In this document: positions 23,663 through 30,916 of the stretch, one piece after another
How positions within the stretch are numbered: position 1 is the stretch's first letter
Layout of the letters: each line of letters begins with the position of its first letter
Notes under the pieces: model-generated
Told to the model about the DNA's origin: nothing
What the model saw: only the letters and a program-made list of their open reading frames with translations
Databases searched by the model: none
Position numbers and translations under genes: made by a program
IMG/VR virus record: IMGVR_UViG_3300036985_004072
Span: 1-41,836 of that record
Origin: a virus
DNA length: 41,836 bases
Direction: 5' to 3' (one strand)

Positions 23663-25747
23663 TCAACCTTTCCGGTAGCGGTCGCACTCGAACCCCGCGG
23701 CGGCCAGCGGCGCGTCGGGGGCCCACGATGGGCGAACCGACATCAACGCCGCCAGGTGCTCGGCGCTGAAGTCGTCGGTGTCGGGGGCTTCTGTGATCAG
23801 CTCGTCGTGCACCGTGAGCACAATCTCGTAGCTGGCGCTCTCGACGGCCGGCATGTTGGTCGACAGCACGTCGCGCGCGGCGGCCTGAGTCCAGTTCTCC
23901 ACCAGCTTGCCGCCGTAGGTCTTGAGCCTGGCCCACCGGCGCGTGTACTGGTTCACGCCCATGTAGGTGATCTGCCCGTCGTCAGCAACCTTGGGCTGCA
24001 GGTAGCAGACATACCGCCCAGACGGCAAACGGCAGCGCAGCCAGGCGCCGTCGCGCTGCACTTTGATGCGGGGACCAGCGTCGAACGTGATGCCGGGGTT
24101 CTCGATCGCGGCCTTGACTGCGTCGCCAGCGGCGGCCCACAGCGCGGTGGTCGCCGGGTGGGCGCTACGCCACATGGCCTTGAGCGCCTCGCAGGCCACA
24201 TAGATGTTGCGCTCCAGGCCCAGGGTGCGCTTCTTCCTGGTGGCCCACTCCCACATGCCGTAGGCCTTGGCCAGGACCTCCTTCGGGGCGGTGCTGTGCA
24301 CGGCATCGGCGAGCTCGGCGAGGTCCATCTGGTAGACCGCGGCAAAGGTCAGGAACGCCGCGACGCCGCCCTCGTAGCCCAGGCCCAGCTCCATCACCTT
24401 GCCGATCTGGCGCATCTGCCCGATGGCCAGGGCGGGGTCGATGTTGAACGCGCGGCCATAGGCCACTTTGTAGAGGTCGGCGCCGGTGCCCGCGTCGAAC
24501 GCAGCGAACGCGCGCAGCTTCCACTGCTCGCCGGCCAGCCAGGCCAGCATGCGGCCCTCGATGTTGGACAGGTCGGCGATCACCAGCTTCTTGCCAGGCG
24601 GCGCCACGATGCAGCCGCGGATGGCGTTGCTGGTGACCGACATCACGTCGTCGAAGTAGTCGGTGGCGCAGCCAGCCTTGAGGGACCAGATCGCGGCGTC
24701 GATCTCGTAGTCCTTCATGGTCGGCCGGGGCATGTTCTGCGGCTGGAAGATCCGGCCGGCCCAGCGGGCGGTACGCTGCGCGCCGGCGAACTGCAGCGTG
24801 TTGCGCAGCCGGCCGTCGGTCGACACTGCGTTGACCAGGGCCTTGTACTTGGCGGTGCTGGTCTTGGTGGCCTCGAGCCGCAGGCTGATCAGCAGCTTCA
24901 CGCCGTCGGGCAGCTCGGGGTCATCGAGCCGGCGGCGCAGGGTGTCGGCCTTGAAGTCGGGCAGCTCGACACCGTAGGCGTCCAGGATGAAGCGCAGCAG
25001 CTCGTCGCGCTTCGAGGGCCCGCTCACCTCGCCGAGCGTGGCGTCCTGGACGGCCTTCTTCAGTCGGGCCTGCTCCGTTGCAACGGCACGAATTGCGGCG
25101 TCTGCCAGGTCCACGTCAACTTGAAACCCTCGGTCATTGATTCGCTGGTCAAGGTGCCAGAGGGCCAGCTCAGGATGCCCGGGCCGGTAGTTCCAGGAGG
25201 GCAGCCGCCGGTCGATCTCACGCATGGCAACGATGTCTTGTCGTGAATACTCAAGAAATTCGGCCCACTCTGCGGGATGTGTTTCACGGGTTGCCCTTCG
25301 GCCGGTGTGGCCCTTCGGCCTGGGTTTGCAGAACAGCTGGATGAGCTGGGTGCCGCGCCGGTCCTTCTGCTGGTCGAGGGGAAGGCCCAGCACCTCGCCG
25401 ACTTTGCCCAGGCTGCCAGGCAGACCGTGGGCGTAGGCCTTGACCATCGTGTCGCGCCAGCGCTCGACCGGCACGTCGATGCCCCAGCAGTGGCGGATGA
25501 GGGTGCGGTCGAAGACGCTGTTGTGGGCGACGATCTCGACGGCGGGGTCCTCCAGCAGCGCGACCAGCGGCGCGGGCACGCGGTGGGGGAGAGGGTCGGT
25601 GCAGTCGCAGACCACCGGCTCGCCGTCGTCGACAGCCCACTGGGCGACAGCGATCTCGGTGCTCGGGTGCTCGGCGTAGCGGTGCGTGCCATGAGCTTTG
25701 AGGTCGGCCTCGCTGTAGGTTTCGGTGTCGAACCAGAGAGTGGTCAT
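23663..25747 (-). CDS. Family A DNA polymerase with 3'-5' exonuclease
   Basis: 694 residues, similar in length to T7 DNA polymerase. The exonuclease begins at once: Asp7-x-Glu9 in WFDTETY, with HNSVFDRTLI (Exo II) and YSRQDIVAMREI (Exo III). The polymerase has motif A IADLSNIEGRM (Asp392), motif B around RQIGKVMELGLGYEGG and motif C VHDEL (Asp648). It is the replicative polymerase of the phage. Start is ATG 25747 directly after a 16-bp tandem repeat. No intein here, unlike the helicase. Confidence 0.95.
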   Translation of the reverse strand: MTTLWFDTETYSEADLKAHGTHRYAEHPSTEIAVAQWAVDDGEPVVCDCTDPLPHRVPAPLVALLEDPAVEIVAHNSVFDRTLIRHCWGIDVPVERWRDTMVKAYAHGLPGSLGKVGEVLGLPLDQQKDRRGTQLIQLFCKPRPKGHTGRRATRETHPAEWAEFLEYSRQDIVAMREIDRRLPSWNYRPGHPELALWHLDQRINDRGFQVDVDLADAAIRAVATEQARLKKAVQDATLGEVSGPSKRDELLRFILDAYGVELPDFKADTLRRRLDDPELPDGVKLLISLRLEATKTSTAKYKALVNAVSTDGRLRNTLQFAGAQRTARWAGRIFQPQNMPRPTMKDYEIDAAIWSLKAGCATDYFDDVMSVTSNAIRGCIVAPPGKKLVIADLSNIEGRMLAWLAGEQWKLRAFAAFDAGTGADLYKVAYGRAFNIDPALAIGQMRQIGKVMELGLGYEGGVAAFLTFAAVYQMDLAELADAVHSTAPKEVLAKAYGMWEWATRKKRTLGLERNIYVACEALKAMWRSAHPATTALWAAAGDAVKAAIENPGITFDAGPRIKVQRDGAWLRCRLPSGRYVCYLQPKVADDGQITYMGVNQYTRRWARLKTYGGKLVENWTQAAARDVLSTNMPAVESASYEIVLTVHDELITEAPDTDDFSAEHLAALMSVRPSWAPDAPLAAAGFECDRYRKG

Positions 25748-25779
25748 GGTGCTTCAAGTAGTTGGTGCTTCAAGTAGTT
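25748..25779. repeat. Tandem 16-bp direct repeat before the polymerase start
   Basis: GGTGCTTCAAGTAGTT occurs twice in a row (25748-25763, 25764-25779), touching the polymerase start codon. The 167 bases from 25780 to 25946 hold no gene that I can support. They contain a distant inverted pair CTCTTGCAT / ATGCAAGAG. Confidence 0.85.
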
Positions 25780-25946
25780 GGTGGCCCGTTCTCTTGCATC
25801 GCCCGGCTATGCGCTTGCCGCCTGGCCCGGGGGTTCTCAGCGTGGTCCGCCCAATGAAAGTGCGGGTAACGGATGGTGCGCCTATGCAAGAGCTTCTTAC
25901 CGGGTGGGCCAGTCCTGGGGTGGAATCGCCAGGCCCCGCTATGTGT

Positions 25947-26480
25947 TCAGGGAGAGTGTTTATTGGCCTTCCGGCGGTTGGTGTCGCCCGGGAGGATCTG
26001 AAGGTTGTTCTCAACATGCAGGCCGCAAACAGTCTTGCCCTGCAGCGGAATTACGGGGTCAACGTGGTGCACGACACCGGTTTGTTGAGTGGTCTCAGCG
26101 CACTGCTCGTAGATCTTCACGATGGCGTCCTGGTTTGCCCAGCTCGGGGTGGCCCGCCCTTGGGCCACTTTGCGCTTTTGGGTGTAGTGGGTGTAGCGCG
26201 CCCGGTTGGCCGTGGCGTAGGCCCGTTTGTATTCGAGCCGGGCGTCGCGGTTGTCTTCGTAGGAACGCTTCTCGATTGACTTGGCGAGTTCGAGGTTGGC
26301 GTCACGCCACTTCTTGCGGTGCGCAGCGCGTCGCTCTGGGTTGGCTTTGAACCACACCTTGACTCGTTCGTTGACGCACGTCTTGCAGTGGTAGCAGTAG
26401 CCGTCCTTGGTGTTGCGGTCCCGCGAGAACAGGCCCAAAGGCTTGTCTTCGCGGCACTTGGTGCAGACCTTGGACGGCAT
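25947..26480 (-). CDS. HNH endonuclease-like gene between SSB and polymerase
   Basis: 177 residues from ATG 26480. The N-terminal zinc-binding part has C-x2-C...C-x2-C (VCTKCREDKP, YCYHCKTCVNERV). A long basic helix follows, then an HNH-like end (HHVDPVIPLQGKTVCGLHVENNLQIL...NRRKANK). Where the related gene at 5957 has VDHIVPL, this one has VDPVIPL, so the usual catalytic His is replaced by Pro, although a His pair lies just before. It may be inactive or use the shifted His. It is a homing-type insertion in the replication operon. Confidence 0.78.
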   Translation of the reverse strand: MPSKVCTKCREDKPLGLFSRDRNTKDGYCYHCKTCVNERVKVWFKANPERRAAHRKKWRDANLELAKSIEKRSYEDNRDARLEYKRAYATANRARYTHYTQKRKVAQGRATPSWANQDAIVKIYEQCAETTQQTGVVHHVDPVIPLQGKTVCGLHVENNLQILPGDTNRRKANKHSP

Positions 26481-26484
26481 GCGC

Positions 26485-27108
26485 TCAAGCGAAGTCGGCC
26501 GCGTCCGCGCCTGCAGTGACGGTCTCGAACTCGTCAGCACTGCCCGGGGCACTTCCGCCAAACGCGTCACCGTCGCGCAGGAACTGAACACCCCGCAGGG
26601 TGCAGTTCACGCGCTTGCCCCACGAATTGTCCTGAACCCAGATTTTTACCGAGGCGTTGACGTAGCAGCCGGCGTACGGCTTGCCGCTGCCCACGGTCAG
26701 AGGCTGCTTGAGCTGGTCGAGCAGGATGACCGGGCCGGCTTCCTCGGCGGTGTCGCCGGCCTTGCCGTTGGCGCTGAGGGCCATGCAGCCACCGAAGCCG
26801 TCGTACTTGTCGGCCTTGTCGTCACCGTCGCGCAGGGCGATGCGGTCCTTCTTGCGCATTTCGCTCTCAGCCGGGGCGCGCTTCTTCGGGTCCGGGTACT
26901 TGATGCCCAGCATCTGGTCGATGGCCTTCTCGATGGCGGCCACCTGGCGGTCGTTCTTGTCGATCAGGAAGACAGCGCCGCGGCGGAAGCCGCCCTCGCC
27001 GTTGACCTGTTCAGGCTTGTGGAGGGACTGGCAGAAGGCGATGCGGACGTTGTTCAGCAGCACGCGGCCGTTGTTCAGCAGCACGCGGTCGGGGGTAGGG
27101 GTGCTCAT
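26485..27108 (-). CDS. DUF2815 family ssDNA-binding protein
   Basis: 207 residues. It shows the DUF2815 pattern (VLLNNVRIAF, KPYAGCYVNASVKIWVQDN, GVQFLRDGDAFGG) and an acidic C-terminal tail ending in aromatic Phe (ADAADFA), the hallmark of single-strand binding proteins that recruit polymerase or helicase. It coats ssDNA at the fork. A 21-bp tandem duplication doubles the segment RVLLNNG/RVLLNNV near the N terminus. Start ATG 27108 has a good ribosome site (AAAGGA). Confidence 0.85.
   Translation of the reverse strand: MSTPTPDRVLLNNGRVLLNNVRIAFCQSLHKPEQVNGEGGFRRGAVFLIDKNDRQVAAIEKAIDQMLGIKYPDPKKRAPAESEMRKKDRIALRDGDDKADKYDGFGGCMALSANGKAGDTAEEAGPVILLDQLKQPLTVGSGKPYAGCYVNASVKIWVQDNSWGKRVNCTLRGVQFLRDGDAFGGSAPGSADEFETVTAGADAADFA
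27049..27090. repeat. 21-bp tandem duplication in the ssDNA-binding protein gene
   Basis: Two adjacent 21-base copies (27049-27069 and 27070-27090) differ by one base and keep the frame. They code twice for RVLLNN plus one residue. The first copy may be a recent slippage product. Confidence 0.8.
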
Positions 27109-27120
27109 TTTCGGTGTCCT

Positions 27121-28374
27121 TTAGACGAAGTCGGCATCGCCGACGGGGGTTACAGAATCGAACTCATCTGCGACGGGGCCCACGACAAGGGCCTCGCGCT
27201 TGTCACTCAGAGGCGCCACGCTCGGCTTGCCGGGCGAGCGGGTGATCAGGGCCTCGGCCTTCTTCCACTGGCGCTCGCCGATGTCGCCCGCCTTCGCCAG
27301 CTTTTCGGCGCTCGTTGGGCTGATCAGGCTAAGGTCGTAGGCCTTCTCGACGGGCAACCTGAACACCTTGCGCAACAGCTCCTCGGCTTGAGCCTTGTCG
27401 GCCCAGGCCCGGTTGCCTTGCTTGCCCTGCACCAGCTTGTAGCCTGGTACGGCCTGGCCAGCCAGCAGGCGGCGCTCTACCTCGGCGCGCACCGCCTTGA
27501 GCCAGTCCTCGATGAGGTCGGCCTTGGACATGGCGGCGGCGAGCCAGGCAGCCGGGTCGTCGAACAGCGCCAGCAGTTGCACCGGCTGGGTCACGACGTC
27601 AAACTCTTCGGGCGTGGCCGGCACGTTGCCGCTGACGGTCTCAGCCACCGCCGCCCGCAGCGCCGGGCAGGTGGCCTTGGCCTTGCAGAACCGGCACTGG
27701 TCCTCGCCGGGGCGTAGGAAGGTTGACTCCCACTCACGCGCCTGGTCAGGGTTGATCGGCGGGTCACTTTCAGCCACCAGCACGCTGGCCGCCGCGCTGC
27801 GCGCCGTCGAACGGCCCCAGGCCTTGAGGTCGGCCACGCTGATCGTCCACTCGCTGGGCGCCGACTTGATGCGCGGCTGGAAGATGACCAGGCGAACGGT
27901 CTCGATGTCGGCCACGTCTTCGTAGGCGTTCAGCGCGCCCAGTCCGTAGAGCATCATCTGCTCGTTGCGCTCGGCGTCGACCTCGCCCCCGCGGCCGTGC
28001 TTGTAGTCGCCCACCAGCAGCTCGGTGCCGTTGATGGCGATCACGTCCGAGGTGCCGAAGCCGTCCTGCTCGGGCACGCCCAGGTAGTTGGCGTAGTTGA
28101 CCCTGGTCTCGGCCAGGACCAGGTCGGCCTCGGCTGTCATCTCCTTGATGCTATTGAGCGCGATGTTGACGGCCTCGTCCATGTCGGACGATATTTCGAA
28201 CGGGGGCGTCGGGCTGCCGGGCTTGAGATACCACTCGAGCAGCGTGTGCGCCCGGGTGCCCTCTTCGGCGTACTTGCTCGAGCTGTCAGGCAGGCCGGCC
28301 GACAGAACCATGCTGCCGGGGCAGCTCATCCAGCGCTTTGCGGCGCTGGCGCTGAATTTGCTGTGGGCGGTCAT
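27121..28374 (-). CDS. DUF2800 family RecB-like nuclease
   Basis: 417 residues from ATG 28374. The PD-(D/E)XK core is visible: EEGTRAHTLLEW (helix), GTSDVIAI with the catalytic Asp, ELLVGDYKHGRG with the D-x-K pair, and the QMMLYGLGAL helix. A CRFCKAKATCPA cluster further on is a probable Fe-S binding site as in Cas4/AddB-like nucleases. It processes DNA ends in phage recombination, next to the ssDNA-binding protein. It ends with an acidic tail and a final Val. A longer frame upstream lacks support. Confidence 0.85.
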   Translation of the reverse strand: MTAHSKFSASAAKRWMSCPGSMVLSAGLPDSSSKYAEEGTRAHTLLEWYLKPGSPTPPFEISSDMDEAVNIALNSIKEMTAEADLVLAETRVNYANYLGVPEQDGFGTSDVIAINGTELLVGDYKHGRGGEVDAERNEQMMLYGLGALNAYEDVADIETVRLVIFQPRIKSAPSEWTISVADLKAWGRSTARSAAASVLVAESDPPINPDQAREWESTFLRPGEDQCRFCKAKATCPALRAAVAETVSGNVPATPEEFDVVTQPVQLLALFDDPAAWLAAAMSKADLIEDWLKAVRAEVERRLLAGQAVPGYKLVQGKQGNRAWADKAQAEELLRKVFRLPVEKAYDLSLISPTSAEKLAKAGDIGERQWKKAEALITRSPGKPSVAPLSDKREALVVGPVADEFDSVTPVGDADFV

Positions 28375-28376
28375 GC

Positions 28377-28862
28377 TCAGACCCCAGAGTTCTCGAGGGC
28401 CTGCACGTCGGCGTAGGCGGCGGCCCAGCACTCAGGCGGCAGCGACTTGAACGTGGTGGCACCGTGCGGCTGGCCGTGGCGCTGGGCGATCTCGGTGAGG
28501 GCGTCACCGTGGGTTGGCAGCAGCTTCAGGACCAGCTTCTTCAGGGTGTCGTACTGGAAGGCCTCAGGGGCAGCAGTCGAGGCTGGCGAGGGGGCCGCCG
28601 CAGGCTCGGCAGCGGGGGGTGATGCGGCGGCCGTCTTCGCGGGCGCAGCGGGTTCCGCCGCCGCCTTGGCAGTACGCGGCGAAGGGGCAGGCTTTTCCGT
28701 CGTCGCGGCAGACTTTCCCAGGACGGCTGCCTTCTCGTCGGCACTGACGCCGACCGTCGGCGCGTTGGCCACGTTGCTGGCGTAGCCAGCGGCGATGAAG
28801 GCGGTGACCTTGGCCAGCTCCTCGGGGGTGCTGATGGTCAGCCTGAAGTGGATGGGGAACAT
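28377..28862 (-). CDS. Ala/Pro-linker protein of the recombination cluster, unknown
   Basis: 161 residues from ATG 28862. Residues 1-28 form a short domain (FPIHFRLTISTPEELAKVTAFIAAGY). A long Ala/Pro/Thr linker (about 40-105) follows, then a helical C-terminal domain (YDTLKKLVLKLLPTHGDALTEIAQRHG...) of the kind fused to phage recombination proteins. Function unknown. Two bases separate it from the nuclease gene. Its promoter with a palindrome lies just upstream. Confidence 0.65.
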   Translation of the reverse strand: MFPIHFRLTISTPEELAKVTAFIAAGYASNVANAPTVGVSADEKAAVLGKSAATTEKPAPSPRTAKAAAEPAAPAKTAAASPPAAEPAAAPSPASTAAPEAFQYDTLKKLVLKLLPTHGDALTEIAQRHGQPHGATTFKSLPPECWAAAYADVQALENSGV

Positions 28863-28882
28863 GTAGTGGGCTCCGGGTTGGT

Positions 28883-28930
28883 TGAGCATTTGCTCAGTGG
28901 ATAGTGTAGCGGATGCTGCAGGCTGGTCAA
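28883..28930 (-). promoter_or_regulatory. Early promoter with palindromic operator
   Basis: Minus strand: TTGACC (28930-28925), 16 bases, TACACT (28908-28903). The palindrome TGAGCA-TT-TGCTCA (28883-28896) covers the expected start point, and AGCGGATGCT (28908-28917) overlaps the -10. This is the best matched promoter/operator pair of the minus early unit. Confidence 0.6.
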
Positions 28931-28948
28931 GGCCTGCAGCAAAGAAAA

Positions 28949-29284
28949 TCAGTTGCGGTCGCAGCCGTTTTCGTCCAGGCCGCACAGCGCCTGCTTGCGC
29001 TCGACGTAGTCGGCCAGGGTCACGTCAGGCTTGCGGTCTTCCGACTGGTCGCGCTTGAAGGGCCGGCTGGCGGTGGGCGGGTAGATCTTGCGGGTGACGT
29101 CGGGGCTGTCGACCGGGGCGTTGAGCGCGCTGACCGCCTCGAGCGGATCCTCGAAGGTCTCGATGCTCAGGATGTGCAGGCCGGTGTAGTTGGCCACGAC
29201 GTAGCGGCCCTGGGCCTGGAAGTTGGTGATCGCCGGCCCGAAGGTCTCGGCGTTCAGCTTGGCGATGGTGTGGAGGTCGTGCAT
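28949..29284 (-). CDS. Early protein, unknown function
   Basis: 111 residues, ATG 29284 with GAAAGGG upstream. Soluble mixed alpha/beta protein (MHDLHTIAKLNAETFGPA..., RYVVANYTGLHILSIETF) with a charged C-terminal part. I recognise no family. It has its own upstream TACATT element (29318-29323) and is followed by another promoter, so it is a single-gene step of the early unit. Confidence 0.65.
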   Translation of the reverse strand: MHDLHTIAKLNAETFGPAITNFQAQGRYVVANYTGLHILSIETFEDPLEAVSALNAPVDSPDVTRKIYPPTASRPFKRDQSEDRKPDVTLADYVERKQALCGLDENGCDRN

Positions 29285-29317
29285 GGTTGCCCTTTCAAGG
29301 CGGTGGTGGAACGGGTG

Positions 29318-29333
29318 AATGTAGCGGCTGGTC
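29318..29333 (-). promoter_or_regulatory. Weak early promoter element (GACCAGCCGCTACATT)
   Basis: Minus-strand GCTACATT with -10 TACATT at 29323-29318, as at the other early promoters. No clear -35. It lies between the 48-residue gene and the 111-residue gene. Confidence 0.35.
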
Positions 29334-29478
29334 AGCCTTGCTTGCGCACGGCCAGAATGCGGCCGGTGAAGCGGTTGTTGATCTGGGCGTAGGGCGAGCA
29401 GGCCGCCAGCCAGGCCAGGGCCTCGGCCCAGGTCCAGGCGACCTTGTCGGTACCGTAGTCGTCGCGGATGCGGTACAT
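29332..29478 (-). CDS. Small early protein, unknown
   Basis: 48 residues from ATG 29478, one base after the stop of the upstream gene. Trp-rich (VAWTWAEALAWLAA) with an amphipathic helix and a basic end. No family recognised. It is co-transcribed with the repeat-bearing gene upstream. Confidence 0.55.
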   Translation of the reverse strand: MYRIRDDYGTDKVAWTWAEALAWLAACSPYAQINNRFTGRILAVRKQG

Positions 29479-29479
29479 G

Positions 29480-29848
29480 TCAGACTGCCTTCGAGGGTTG
29501 GGCCAAGCGCTTGCCGCTGGGCAGGATGAAGAACTCAGGGTTGAACTCACCCCAGGCTGCGGCGCGGGGGCCGACCAACTGACCGTAGCGCCAGAGGGGA
29601 ACGTAGAAGGCGATGCAGTCCTGGCGCAGCTCGACCGCGGTCTGATAGCACCCATGCTCGAGGCTGAAGTTGTCCGCGGTCTGATAGCACCCATGCTCGA
29701 GGCTGAAGTTGTCCGCGGTCTGATAGCACCCATGCTCGAGGCTGAAGTTGTCCGCGACGATGGCTTCGACCACCAGGGTCGGCTCGGTGTCAGACTGCAC
29801 GACCTTGTGGCTGATGACGTCGAGGCCGATGTTCAGGATGAGTTTCAT
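29480..29848 (-). CDS. Early protein with a triplicated 13-residue segment
   Basis: 122 residues from ATG 29848. The first 35 residues are strand-rich (KLILNIGLDVISHKVV). Then DNFSLEHGCYQTA is repeated three times in tandem, followed by a C-terminal part (ELRQDCIAFYVPLWRYGQLVGP...) ending in a basic tail. It is the first gene of the minus early unit after the divergent control region. Function unknown; the triplication looks recent because the DNA copies are identical. Confidence 0.65.
   Translation of the reverse strand: MKLILNIGLDVISHKVVQSDTEPTLVVEAIVADNFSLEHGCYQTADNFSLEHGCYQTADNFSLEHGCYQTAVELRQDCIAFYVPLWRYGQLVGPRAAAWGEFNPEFFILPSGKRLAQPSKAV
29635..29751. repeat. Three perfect 39-bp tandem repeats
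   Basis: The unit starting CCGCGGTCTGATAGCACCCA is present at 29635-29673, 29674-29712 and 29713-29751 without a difference, followed by a 5-base partial copy. It is in frame (13 codons) in the minus gene 29480-29848, so copy number can vary without a frameshift. Confidence 0.95.
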
Positions 29849-29993
29849 GGAGGGCTCCGGTTGATTGGTGTGAAGAGACTGTAGCACATGCTGTAATCTC
29901 CAAGTAAAGCGTAGGGTCTTTGCAAGTTGCAGCCTTTGGTCAAGCGGGGGCAGCATCTGCTACATTGTAGGGGTCTGAACCACGAGAAAGATC
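29849..29993. promoter_or_regulatory. Divergent early control region
   Basis: Between the leftward and rightward early units. The leftward promoter has -10 TACAGT at 29883-29878; the rightward one has extended -10 TGC-TACATT with TACATT at 29961-29966. Each carries an AGCANNTGCT element on the upstream side of its -10 (29883-29892 AGCACATGCT; 29952-29961 AGCATCTGCT). The layout resembles a lambdoid-type control region, with the Cro-like gene at 29994 under the rightward promoter. Confidence 0.6.
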
Positions 29994-30338
29994 ATGACCA
30001 CAACCATCACGCCGATGAAGTCCTGGATGGACGCGGCCACCCCAGAGGAGCAGGAAATGCTCGCCCGCACCGTGCACAGCTCCCGCGGTGCTCTCTACCA
30101 ATACAGCGGGGGTCACCGGCAGTGCAGCGCCGAGCGGGCCATCCAGATCGAGCTGGCCACGGCCGACATGCACAAGGCCAGCAAGGGCCGGCTGCCCCGG
30201 CTCTACCGCACAGACCTGGCCAGCGCCTGCCGCGGGTGTGACTTCGCCAGGCGCTGCCTGGGCGAGGCCATCACCGTGCGCTCCGAGTTCCCGATCGTGA
30301 CTGCTGTCACCGACAGCGAAGGGGGCGAACATGACTGA
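29994..30338 (+). CDS. Cro/YdaS-like HTH regulator
   Basis: 114 residues. The stretch [20 protein letters not shown] followed by [15 protein letters not shown] has the helix-turn-helix pattern of Cro/YdaS-type regulators that recognise short operators. The C-terminal half has four cysteines ([13 protein letters not shown]) that could bind metal. It probably binds operators in the divergent region and tunes early transcription; the candidate operators are the AGCANNTGCT elements. No CI-like repressor or integrase was found, so the lifestyle is not settled. Confidence 0.75.
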   Translation: MTTTITPMKSWMDAATPEEQEMLARTVHSSRGALYQYSGGHRQCSAERAIQIELATADMHKASKGRLPRLYRTDLASACRGCDFARRCLGEAITVRSEFPIVTAVTDSEGGEHD

Positions 30339-30510
30339 GCCGAAGTTCAAGCTGGGCGACCTGGTCCGCAAGGTAAGCGGCTCGGCCTGGGAGGGCCGCG
30401 TCGTGGGCACCTACAGCACGGCGCTGACGCCCGAGGGCTACGCTGTCGAGAGCAGCGCGCACCCGGGCAGCGTGCAGATCTACCCTGCCAAGGCACTGGA
30501 GAAAGTATGA
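30331..30510 (+). CDS. Type II (DfrB/R67-like) dihydrofolate reductase homologue
   Basis: 59 residues. It aligns without gaps to the SH3-barrel of plasmid R67 DHFR as I recall it, with a constant offset of 18. Lys14 = R67 Lys32, Trp20 = Trp38, Ser41 = Ser59, His44 = His62, Ser47 = Ser65, and V48-Q49-I50-Y51 = the active-site V66-Q67-I68-Y69. [10 protein letters not shown] and [10 protein letters not shown] are unchanged or almost so; by eye about 70% identity over the barrel. R67 W45 is Thr27 here, and the disordered first 18 residues are missing. The family forms a tetramer with one central pore, reduces dihydrofolate with NADPH and is insensitive to trimethoprim. It may raise thymidylate/purine supply during replication. 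Overlaps the HTH gene by 8 bases; GGGGG ribosome site. Confidence 0.88.
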   Translation: MTEPKFKLGDLVRKVSGSAWEGRVVGTYSTALTPEGYAVESSAHPGSVQIYPAKALEKV

Positions 30511-30776
30511 CCGAACGACTACTGTGTGGCTGCCCGCCTGGCACATGCTATGGCGGCTTGGCCGTCAGGCGAGGCAAGACCCCATCGGGTCTGCACTGCA
30601 AGGCCTGCGTGCCCGCCAAGGAAGCTGCTGCGGCAGCCTGGAGCGCCTCCACCGAGCAGGCCCTGCGCAAGCGCGTCGCCGAGCTCGAGCAGGAAGCCCG
30701 CGCGATGCAGACCCGCATCGAGGACATGGCGCGCAAGATGGCACGCTTCATGGACGCGATGGCGCCCAGGCGGTAG
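30507..30776 (+). CDS. Small Cys-rich / coiled-coil protein, unknown
   Basis: 89 residues, ATGA overlap with the DfrB-like gene. N-terminal part has four cysteines ([10 protein letters not shown]...HCKAC) that could hold a metal. The C-terminal half is a coiled coil ([27 protein letters not shown], residues 52-78). Function unknown; co-translation with the DHFR homologue is likely. Confidence 0.65.
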   Translation: MTERLLCGCPPGTCYGGLAVRRGKTPSGLHCKACVPAKEAAAAAWSASTEQALRKRVAELEQEARAMQTRIEDMARKMARFMDAMAPRR

Positions 30777-30795
30777 CAGGGGGTTTGGCTTCTGC

Positions 30796-30801
30796 TACAT
30801 T
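30796..30801 (+). promoter_or_regulatory. Extended -10 promoter before the leader
   Basis: TGC-TACATT with TACATT at 30796-30801, and GTAGCA 17 bases upstream as a poor -35. It would start an RNA near 30808 that contains the hairpin leader and the genes from 30917 on. Confidence 0.45.
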
Positions 30802-30807
30802 TGAGGG

Positions 30808-30913
30808 GCCAAACCAATCTGTCCCGCCACGGGTGGGGGTCCTGGCCCCGTGGACAGCGGGGTAGGGTTTGGCGACTTCAGGGCCCCCACCCGTGGCGAT
30901 TTTTGATCGCCAC
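30808..30913 (+). ncRNA. Structured leader with mutually exclusive hairpins
   Basis: State I: GCCAAACC (30808-30815) pairs with GGTTTGGC (30866-30873), enclosing CCACGGG (30827-30833) with CCCGTGG (30847-30853), and GTGGCGAT (30893-30900) pairs with ATCGCCAC (30906-30913) just before the start codon. State II: CGCCACGGGTGGGGG (30825-30839) pairs 15/15 with 30884-30898, followed by TTTTT at 30900-30904. The two states share arms and exclude each other. This is the layout of an attenuator or riboswitch; the ligand or trigger is unknown. Confidence 0.5.
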
Positions 30914-30916
30914 ATC

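Noticed and set aside
23381-25246. A 621-codon + frame opposite the DNA polymerase
   Set aside because: The polymerase motifs prove the minus frame; the + frame has no ribosome site or recognisable domain.
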